A stretch of 14,106 nt of DNA from JACZQZ01 sp046756945 (GTDB lineage Bacteria; Pseudomonadota; Alphaproteobacteria; Rhodospirillales; 2-02-FULL-58-16). The notes below the pieces were generated by a model. That model ran no database searches. It worked only from the letters and a program-made list of their open reading frames with translations, and was not told the origin of the DNA. Both the position numbers and the translations under genes were made by a program. The stretch lies in NCBI GenBank assembly GCA_046756945.1, contig JBHHXI010000080.1:1-14106 (forward strand), read 5' to 3'. Every line of letters starts with the position of its first letter. The first letter of the stretch is position 1. Below, piece by piece: positions 9,339 through 14,106 of this stretch.

Positions 9339-9368
9339 GGGCCTTCACGGGGTTTGGGCCGCTCACGC

Positions 9369-10556
9369 TCAAATGATGTGCCGCTCCCGCAGATCGGCGA
9401 TCTCGGCGGCGTCCACGCCGATCTCCCCCAGCACCTCGCCGGTGTGCTGGCCCCGTTCGGGCGCAGGCCCGCGCGCTTCGAATCGGGCCCGGCTCATGGC
9501 CACCGCCTGGCCCACCACCTTGATGGCGCCGAGTCTCGGATGCTCGACCGGCGCTTCCATGCCCAGGTGCCGGACCTGGGGGTCGGCGAACACCTGATCG
9601 ATGGTGTAGATGGGCCCACAGGGCACGCCTGCCGCGTTCAGAATATCGATCCATTCGGCGCTCGTGCGCGTCGAAACGAATTCCTGCAAGCGGGCGTTCA
9701 GGGCATCCCTGTTCTCGCGCCGCGCCTTGTCGGTGGCGAATTCGGGCGCCTGCACAAGCTCCCCGGCGCCGAGCGCCGTGCACAGCCGCCGCCAGATCGC
9801 GTCGCCCGAGGCGGCGATGTTGATATGGCCGTCGGCGGTCTCGAAGACCCCGGTCGGGATGGAGGTCGGGTGGTTGTTGCCGGCCTGGGGCGGCACCTCG
9901 CCGTCCATCACCCAGCGCGCCGCCTGGAAATCCAGCATGGCGATCTGCGCCTGCAAAAGCGACGTCTGCACCCACTGGCCCTCGCCCGACACCTCGCGCT
10001 CGAGAAGCGCCACCAGGATTCCGATGGCGGCGTAAAGCCCGGCGGCCAGGTCGGCGATCGGGACGCCGGCGCGGACCGGCCCCTGCCCCGGCAATCCGGT
10101 GATCGACATCAGGCCGCCCATGCCCTGGGCGATCTGGTCGAAGCCGGGCCGGTCGCTGTAGGGGCCGTCCTGGCCGAAGCCGGAAATGCTGGCATAGACG
10201 ATGCGCGGGTTGACCCGCCTGAGCGCTTCGTAATCGATGCCCAGTTTCCGCTTGACGCCGGGGCGGTAGTTTTCCACCACCACGTCGGCCTTCGCCACCA
10301 GGCGCATGAACAGGGCCAGGCCTTCGGGCTCCTTCAGATTCAGGGTCGCGCCCCGCTTGTTGCGGTGGATGTTCTGGAAGTCGGGGCCGTCGCGGGGACC
10401 GCCCGGGCCTTGCGCGCGGTCGATGGACTCCGGCGGCTCGATCTTGATGACGTCGGCCCCCCAGTCGGCCAGTTGGCGCACCGCCGTCGGGCCGGCGCGC
10501 ACCCGGGTCAGGTCGAGGACGGTGAATCGGGACAGGGGCAGTGAATTTTCGCTCAT
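9369..10556 (-). CDS. Family III (CaiB/BaiF, formyl-CoA transferase type) CoA-transferase
   Basis: Family III enzymes move CoA between carboxylic acids through an aspartyl-CoA intermediate. The 395-residue protein shows the N-terminal FTVLDLTRVRAGPTAVRQLA (11-30), DWGADVIKIEPPESIDRAQG (31-50), RNKRGATLNLKEPEGLALF and VVVENYRPGVKRKLGIDY. SISGFGQDGPYSDRPGFDQI follows, then the catalytic aspartate in PIADLAAGLYAAIGIL. That Asp is residue 169, the same number as in oxalate formyl-CoA transferase. Length and domain order are typical, and the substrate cannot be read from the motifs. ATG 10556 is the family-like start (MSENSLPLSRFTVLDL) with only a weak GAAGACGGA upstream; an ATG at 10649 would add 31 untypical residues. 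It probably activates the acid handled by the cluster, giving the CoA ester used by the crotonase protein. Confidence 0.92.
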   Translation of the reverse strand: MSENSLPLSRFTVLDLTRVRAGPTAVRQLADWGADVIKIEPPESIDRAQGPGGPRDGPDFQNIHRNKRGATLNLKEPEGLALFMRLVAKADVVVENYRPGVKRKLGIDYEALRRVNPRIVYASISGFGQDGPYSDRPGFDQIAQGMGGLMSITGLPGQGPVRAGVPIADLAAGLYAAIGILVALLEREVSGEGQWVQTSLLQAQIAMLDFQAARWVMDGEVPPQAGNNHPTSIPTGVFETADGHINIAASGDAIWRRLCTALGAGELVQAPEFATDKARRENRDALNARLQEFVSTRTSAEWIDILNAAGVPCGPIYTIDQVFADPQVRHLGMEAPVEHPRLGAIKVVGQAVAMSRARFEARGPAPERGQHTGEVLGEIGVDAAEIADLRERHII

Positions 10557-10607
10557 GGATCCGTCTTCTGCGCCAATATCCTGCGCCACACGCTTTACCG
10601 GGAAGGG

Positions 10608-10637
10608 GGGCGGACCGCGGCCTCGGGATGTCCGCCC
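10608..10637. promoter_or_regulatory. Inverted repeat upstream of the CoA-transferase gene, operator or leader hairpin
   Basis: GGGCGGAC (10608-10615) and GTCCGCCC (10630-10637) are perfect inverted arms around 14 nt. On the minus strand they lie just downstream of the candidate -10 box (10648-10653) and about 50 nt before ATG 10556. The place suits a repressor operator or a 5' leader stem. The arms differ by one base each from those of the ilvI palindrome, but in opposite order, which may be chance. Confidence 0.35.
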
Positions 10638-10647
10638 GGCGGGCCGC

Positions 10648-10676
10648 ATTGTTGCCGCTTAACCATTTCCAGGCAA
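10648..10676 (-). promoter_or_regulatory. Sigma-70-like promoter candidate for the CoA-transferase gene
   Basis: On the minus strand TTGCCT (10676-10671, 4/6) and AACAAT (10653-10648, 4/6) are exactly 17 nt apart in a locally AT-richer patch. The site is about 90 nt ahead of ATG 10556. It would allow the four downstream genes to be transcribed apart from the flavoprotein gene. Confidence 0.35.
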
Positions 10677-10713
10677 ACAGATTGTTGGGCTTTCCGGGAT
10701 CACCGCCGGCAAT

Positions 10714-10728
10714 CCCCGGACGCCGGGG
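10714..10728 (-). terminator. Short GC hairpin after the flavoprotein gene
   Basis: CCCCGG and CCGGGG form a perfect 6-bp stem with a 3-nt loop, 8 nt past the flavoprotein stop. No U-tract follows on the minus strand, so it may be a weak transcript end or a 3' stabiliser. Confidence 0.3.
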
Positions 10729-10736
10729 CGCGACGA

Positions 10737-12233
10737 TCAGGTTCCGGTGCCCACCGCCCGCGCGCCGGCCGAGGTGCCGGCGATGCGCCCGAACACGGCG
10801 CCGGCGGTGAGGCCGCTGCCGCCGGGATAGTTGAAATAGAAGATGCCCCCGACCAGCTCCCCGGCCGCGTACAGGCCCGGAATCACGTTTCCGTCGTTGT
10901 CCAGGACCTCGCCCGCGCGGGTGATCCGCAACCCGCCGAAGGTAAAAGTGATGCCACAGGTCACCGAATAGGCCTCGAAGGGCGCTTCATCGATGGTGTT
11001 GGCCCAGTTGGACTTGGGGATGGCGAGACCCCGGGTGCCGCGCCCGTCCTTGACGTTGGGGTTGAAGGGAACGTCGGTCATGACGGCGGCGTTGTATTCC
11101 CGCACCGTCTGCACGAAGCGGTCCGCATCCACGTCGCCGATACGCCGCGCCAGGTCGTCGATAGAATCGGCGGTGACCTTGGTCACCTGGCGGATGCGGT
11201 ATTCGTCGCGCAACAGGGGAGCGGCCTTGGCGTCGAAGACCTGCCAGGCGAACTGCCCGGGCTGCTCGAGGATCACGCGGCCGTATTTGGCGTAGGTGTA
11301 ATTGCGGAAGTCGGCGCCTTCGTCGAGGAAGCGCTCGCCCCGGGCGTTGACCATGATGCCCAGGGGATAGCTGTGTTTCTGGAAGGCGTCGCCGACGGCC
11401 AGGTCGCCGAACTCCGGCGCGTTGCGCTCCCAGCCGACCGCGTGACAGCCCGACCAGTTGCCGCAGGGGGACGCCCCCACGGCGAGGCCCATCCTGATGC
11501 CGTCGCCGGTGTTGAACCGGGAGCCCCGCACCTTGGCCAGGTCCCATCCCGGGCCCAGATAGCGGGTCCGCCATTCCGCGTTCGCCTCGAACCCGCCCGA
11601 GGCCAGCACCACGGCGCGCGCCCGCACCTCCAGTGTCCTGCCCTTGCGGCGCGCCCGCACCCCGCTCACGCCGTCGTCGTCATGGAGCAGGGAAACGGCG
11701 CTGGTTTCGTAGTGCACGTCGATCTTCTGTTTTTCCACGGCGGCGAACAACATCTCCACCAGCCCGGGGCCGCCGCCCCAGGCTTCCACGGCGAGGCCGC
11801 CCCAGAACGTGAACCTGCCGTCCACCTTGAACGCCTGGCGCCCGTACATGGGCACGAAGCGCACGCCCTTCGCGCGCATCCAAAGCAGGGTGTCGAGGCT
11901 GCGCTTGACCAGGATTTCGGCCATGTCCGGGTCGGCCCGGTACTGGGTGAGGCGCGCGATATCGTCGAAAAACTGGTCCGTGGTGTAGGTGCCGAAATCG
12001 GTGATGCGCCGTTCCTCCTCGCTCAGGTCCGGAACCAGCTTGACGATATCGTCCACCCCGTCGTAGGCGACGCGCATGGCGCCGGCGGTGAACCGGGTGT
12101 TGCCGCTTCGTTCGGCAACCGGCGCGCACTCCAGGATCGTCACCCGGGCGCCGCGCTCCCGCGCCGCCAGCGCCGCGCACATGGCGGCGTTGCCGGCGCC
12201 GACGACGCAGACATCGGTTTCCAGCGATTCCAT
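10737..12233 (-). CDS. FAD-dependent dehydrogenase/reductase of the fumarate reductase-tricarballylate dehydrogenase (TcuA-like) family
   Basis: The 498 residues begin with an FAD-binding Rossmann motif, TDVCVVGAGNAAMCAALAAR (6-25), then RVTILE and ERSGNTRFTAGAMR (41-54), the adenine and flavin contacts of the succinate dehydrogenase/fumarate reductase flavoprotein fold. VLASGGFEANAEWR is a second dinucleotide-fold segment. The capping domain includes FLDEGADFRNYTYAKYG. The C-terminal ITFTFGGLRI, NVIPGLYAAGELVGG and NYPGGSGLTAGAVFGRIAG are typical. The opening GAGNAAMCAALAARERGA is like TcuA, which oxidises tricarballylate to cis-aconitate, but soluble fumarate reductases and 3-ketosteroid dehydrogenases share the fold, so the substrate is open. 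There is no signal peptide or heme motif, so it should be cytoplasmic. ATG 12233 has AGGGGAGGA about 4 nt upstream; ATG 12254 precedes that site. It heads the minus-strand block. Confidence 0.9.
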   Translation of the reverse strand: MESLETDVCVVGAGNAAMCAALAARERGARVTILECAPVAERSGNTRFTAGAMRVAYDGVDDIVKLVPDLSEEERRITDFGTYTTDQFFDDIARLTQYRADPDMAEILVKRSLDTLLWMRAKGVRFVPMYGRQAFKVDGRFTFWGGLAVEAWGGGPGLVEMLFAAVEKQKIDVHYETSAVSLLHDDDGVSGVRARRKGRTLEVRARAVVLASGGFEANAEWRTRYLGPGWDLAKVRGSRFNTGDGIRMGLAVGASPCGNWSGCHAVGWERNAPEFGDLAVGDAFQKHSYPLGIMVNARGERFLDEGADFRNYTYAKYGRVILEQPGQFAWQVFDAKAAPLLRDEYRIRQVTKVTADSIDDLARRIGDVDADRFVQTVREYNAAVMTDVPFNPNVKDGRGTRGLAIPKSNWANTIDEAPFEAYSVTCGITFTFGGLRITRAGEVLDNDGNVIPGLYAAGELVGGIFYFNYPGGSGLTAGAVFGRIAGTSAGARAVGTGT

Positions 12234-12266
12234 AGATCCTCCCCTGCCATCCATGGCCAGGACCCC

Positions 12267-12272
12267 AGTATA
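12267..12272 (-). promoter_or_regulatory. Candidate -10 box for the flavoprotein gene
   Basis: The minus strand reads TATACT (5/6) 33 nt upstream of ATG 12233, which leaves room for a short leader and the ribosome binding site. No good -35 is found at 16-18 nt spacing in the GC-rich sequence above it. That would fit an activator-dependent promoter, or the match may be chance. Confidence 0.35.
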
Positions 12273-12330
12273 GAGCGTCCGCGCCGGCGCCGCACCCTTG
12301 GCCCGGTGTCGCCGTGCGCCACAAGCGTTG

Positions 12331-12480
12331 AACTACGTCCTGGAAATACGGATTTACATAAAATTATTCTTAATTTTCACGTAAATATATCTCAAATGAC
12401 AAAAGTTGATTATTTTTATTTGTTTTTTATAATTGGAGCGTTGCTTCATCCGAACACAGAGAAATCGACGGTTTTTCGGA
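12331..12480. other. AT-rich intergenic island in the 372-nt gap between divergent genes
   Basis: The gap 12234-12605 holds no convincing gene. Its left part carries the flavoprotein leader and -10 box. The centre, about 12350-12440, is dominated by A and T runs, in sharp contrast to the GC-rich genes on both sides. It contains a perfect inverted repeat AAAATTA/TAATTTT (12360-12377, 4-nt loop) and the promoter described next. The right part, 12480-12605, is ordinary GC-rich leader with no clear structure. Such islands often act as bendable promoter DNA or as sites for AT-binding nucleoid proteins. Confidence 0.6.
12406..12433 (+). promoter_or_regulatory. Sigma-70-like promoter for the response regulator gene
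   Basis: TTGATT (12406-12411, 4/6) and a perfect TATAAT (12428-12433) are 16 nt apart within the AT-rich island and point toward the gene at 12606. It is the best promoter match seen in the window. It implies a leader of about 165 nt. Confidence 0.55.
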
Positions 12481-12605
12481 CCCCTGTAAATGCCGCCGAG
12501 TGTTTGTTGAAATATTCCGCGTCCCGGCGGTTGCCGGATTCGGGATGCGGGTCAACGGCGCCGGCATGGAAAAAGCTTGCGGATCGGCGAAGCGTGGGGC
12601 CAGGC

Positions 12606-13562
12606 ATGGAAAACTACAGCTTCGAGAACATCAGGGTGCTCGTCGGCGACCCCAACCGGGAAGTCCGTGACGCGGTCAGGGGCGGCCTGTATGGACAGGG
12701 TTTTCGATACATCATGGTCACCGACCGCATGTCGGTGGTCGAGACGGCGGTCGCCAACAACAGCGTCGACCTGATGATCTGCGACACCGAGCTGCCGGAC
12801 GGCGACCTCTACGACCTGGTCTACAAAATCCGCCACCACGAGCTCGGCGACAATCCGTTCATCGTGGTCACCGCGCTCATCAACGTGCCGACGCCGAAAA
12901 TGGTCAAGAAAATCTTCGACGCCGGGTGCGATGACCTCATCCCCAAACCCATTTCCACGGGGCTGCTGTTCGAGCGGGTCTTAAACCTGGCCCGCAGCCG
13001 CAAGCCCTTCGTCGTCACGTCGGATTACATCGGCCCCAACCGGCGCATCAGGCCGCGCTCCGACGTCCCGCGGACTCCCGAGATCGATATCCCGAATCCC
13101 CTCAAGGCCAAGGCGGCGGACGACGCCAGTGAGGAAGATCTTCAGGCTGAGATCGACAGGGTCGCCAACCTGCTCAACGAGGAGAAAATGGAACGGCACG
13201 CCTTCCAGATCAACTATCTGGTGGAGCGCGTCGTGCCCCTTTACGAGGACGGGACGGCCGACGAAAGCGTGGTCCCGCACCTGGATCGCCTGTTCTATGT
13301 GTCCGAGGACATCAGCCGCCGCCTGCAGGGAACCCGCTTTGACCATGTCGGCGAGCTCTGCCTGTCGATGGTGAACGTGGTGAAAGCCGTCCGCCAGGCG
13401 CCGCTGTCCCCCGATGCGAAGGATATCGCGCTCCTGCCGGCGCTGGCCCAGGCCATCAGGTGCGCCTTCCAGCCACAGGAACACGTGGTCGCCCTGGCCA
13501 ACGACATTTCGGCCACGGTGAAAGAGCGGACCTCCCAGGGCGTGCGCCGACAGGTGGCGTAG
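12606..13562 (+). CDS. Response regulator: receiver domain plus unrecognised C-terminal region
   Basis: Residues 8-130 form a CheY-like receiver domain: acidic Asp15 in LVGDPN (one of the usual acidic pair is Gly14), phosphoacceptor Asp60 in ICDTELPDG, Thr89 in VVTAL and Lys114 in IPKPIS. A linker with SDYIGPNRR (139-147) follows, a sequence common after receiver domains in alphaproteobacteria. The last 150 residues match no output domain I know. They are rich in predicted helix, with a likely coiled coil at ASEEDLQAEIDRVANLLNEE (174-193) and then LVERVVPLYEDG, LDRLFYVSEDISRRL and further helices. No helix-turn-helix, GGDEF, EAL, kinase or phosphatase motif was seen. ATG 12606 starts right before the domain; its ribosome binding site is weak. 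The frame is open upstream to ATG 12396, but that extension would cover the promoter. No kinase gene is adjacent. Confidence 0.88.
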   Translation: MENYSFENIRVLVGDPNREVRDAVRGGLYGQGFRYIMVTDRMSVVETAVANNSVDLMICDTELPDGDLYDLVYKIRHHELGDNPFIVVTALINVPTPKMVKKIFDAGCDDLIPKPISTGLLFERVLNLARSRKPFVVTSDYIGPNRRIRPRSDVPRTPEIDIPNPLKAKAADDASEEDLQAEIDRVANLLNEEKMERHAFQINYLVERVVPLYEDGTADESVVPHLDRLFYVSEDISRRLQGTRFDHVGELCLSMVNVVKAVRQAPLSPDAKDIALLPALAQAIRCAFQPQEHVVALANDISATVKERTSQGVRRQVA

Positions 13563-13720
13563 GGCGGGCGCCACGGGGAGCGGAGGTGCCGCCGCCCGGG
13601 GGGCCTCGCCGTTGGCAAGAATTTCGTCCGATGGCGGCCGCCAAAATAGGAATTTGTTAATATACGAGCCTTAGAACGGATTTTAATTCCGCGGCAATCA
13701 GTAAACCCATCGGCAAAACC

Positions 13721-13912
13721 GTGAGCAGTAGAATCCTGTTGTCCATTTGGGCTTGTCTTTTCGGCGGCGTCGTGGTCTTCGCCCTGATGTCTGTTGGGAT
13801 GCTGGAGCCTCTCTCGTTGGGGCGGATATCCCAGTTCGAGCAGATCGTCTTTTTGATTATCGCGGGTCTGCCGTTGATCGCGTGGTTCATCGTGTTCTTC
13901 AGGACACCTTGA
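13721..13912 (+). CDS. Small hypothetical membrane protein
   Basis: A 63-residue frame starting at GTG 13721 shows two strongly hydrophobic segments: ILLSIWACLFGGVVVFALMS (5-24) and IVFLIIAGLPLIAWFIVFF (42-60). A short polar loop, EPLSLGRISQFEQ, joins them, so it would be a two-pass inner membrane protein. The frame is open upstream to about 13661 with no ATG, and no clear ribosome binding site precedes the GTG, so the start is uncertain. Codon use is less GC-biased than in neighbouring genes. No family is recognised. The opposite-strand frame over the same DNA looks less protein-like. It follows the response regulator by 158 nt, with an AT-rich leader (13641-13690); no functional link can be claimed. 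Confidence 0.5.
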   Translation: MSSRILLSIWACLFGGVVVFALMSVGMLEPLSLGRISQFEQIVFLIIAGLPLIAWFIVFFRTP

Positions 13913-13948
13913 CCACGGTGGATGGGCCGTCGCCGTCGCCGGGACGCC

Positions 13949-13968
13949 GCGCCGCCGCAGGGCGGCGC
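13949..13968 (+). terminator. GC-rich hairpin after the small membrane protein gene
   Basis: GCGCCGCC (13949-13956) and GGCGGCGC (13961-13968) pair perfectly around GCAG, 36 nt after the stop. It is followed by GGGTATTAAT, not a U-tract, so intrinsic termination is uncertain. The rest of 13913-14039 holds a second small stem, GGGGAG/CTCCCC (13983-13998), and no gene. Confidence 0.35.
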
Positions 13969-14039
13969 CGGGTATTAATCGGGGGGAGGCTTCTCCCCAT
14001 TTCCCCATAAAACGCCCGCCTTGGTAATCTCCGGGCCTT

Positions 14040-14106
14040 TTCCCGGGGGCCGCGGGGGCGCCCCCCGCACTTCCGATGACCGGGGGGACACCCCCCTGTG
14101 CCCCCC
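14040..14106. repeat. GC-rich palindromic dispersed repeat, copy 2, cut by the window end
   Basis: From TTCCCGGGGGCCGCGGGGGC onward this matches 9272-9336 with one substitution in the first hairpin (T to C), a two-base length difference in the spacer, and CTGTG in place of CTTGT in the second hairpin. Like copy 1 it lies outside genes. The right arm of its second hairpin is incomplete because the window ends. Confidence 0.75.

Noticed and set aside
6785..9376. 863-codon plus-strand open frame across the ThDP and crotonase genes
   Set aside because: It spans two clear minus-strand genes and the repeat, is rich in His, Gly and Arg, and shows no domain; it is a GC-driven artefact.
12396..12605. 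In-frame N-terminal extension of the response regulator from ATG 12396, with a hydrophobic YFYLFFIIGALL segment
   Set aside because: There is no ribosome binding site, it would overlap the best promoter in the window, and the receiver domain begins right after ATG 12606. The hydrophobic residues come from T-rich promoter DNA.
13632..13643. Palindrome TGGCGGCCGCCA after the response regulator, considered as a terminator
   Set aside because: As RNA it would leave only a 4-bp stem, and no U-tract follows; short GC palindromes are expected by chance here.
13657..13890. Minus-strand 77-codon frame opposite the small membrane protein
   Set aside because: It has a polar, irregular composition and only one weak hydrophobic stretch; the plus-strand frame with two membrane segments is more credible.

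Overview
The window is high-GC, densely coding DNA that reads as an alphaproteobacterium, probably Rhodospirillales-like. The placement is inferred from protein character, mainly the class I IlvC, the alphaproteobacterial style of the acetolactate synthase and the SDYIGPNRR linker of the response regulator. No RNA gene, CRISPR array, transposase or phage gene was seen.

Layout. (1) 1-732, minus strand: a SAM-dependent methyltransferase whose reading frame breaks near 634-637 and which runs off the left edge. (2) 877-5365, plus strand: miaA (tRNA dimethylallyltransferase), then the branched-chain amino acid genes ilvI, ilvH and ilvC. Compact GC-rich palindromes lie directly before the ribosome binding sites of ilvI and ilvH. 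(3) A hairpin at 5372-5391 separates ilvC from a convergent minus-strand block. (4) 12233 down to 5416, minus strand: five enzyme genes in the order FAD-dependent fumarate reductase/tricarballylate dehydrogenase-like protein, family III CoA-transferase, crotonase-fold protein, ThDP-dependent acetolactate synthase-like enzyme, MmgE/PrpD protein. The last three are tightly spaced (21 and 10 nt gaps). The first two are followed by gaps of 180 and 142 nt that hold inverted repeats. (5) 12234-12605: a gap with a strikingly AT-rich centre and a good sigma-70-like promoter pointing right. (6) 12606-13562, plus strand: a response regulator with a receiver domain and an unrecognised C-terminal half. 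(7) 13721-13912: a probable small membrane protein. The window ends in a GC-rich repeat that also occurs inside the five-gene block.

How the genes work together. ilvI, ilvH and ilvC supply acetohydroxyacid synthase (two subunits) and ketol-acid reductoisomerase, the first two steps of valine, leucine and isoleucine synthesis. The five-gene block looks like a catabolic route for an organic acid: oxidation by a flavoprotein, CoA activation, a crotonase step, a ThDP step and an MmgE/PrpD dehydratase, decarboxylase or epimerase step. A route from a tricarballylate-like acid through cis-aconitate or itaconate-like intermediates is one hypothesis, but no substrate can be read from sequence. The block contains no transporter or transcription factor. 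Its crotonase lacks both usual catalytic glutamates, and its ThDP enzyme has no regulatory subunit and an altered cofactor motif. This block is the best candidate for undescribed biology here.
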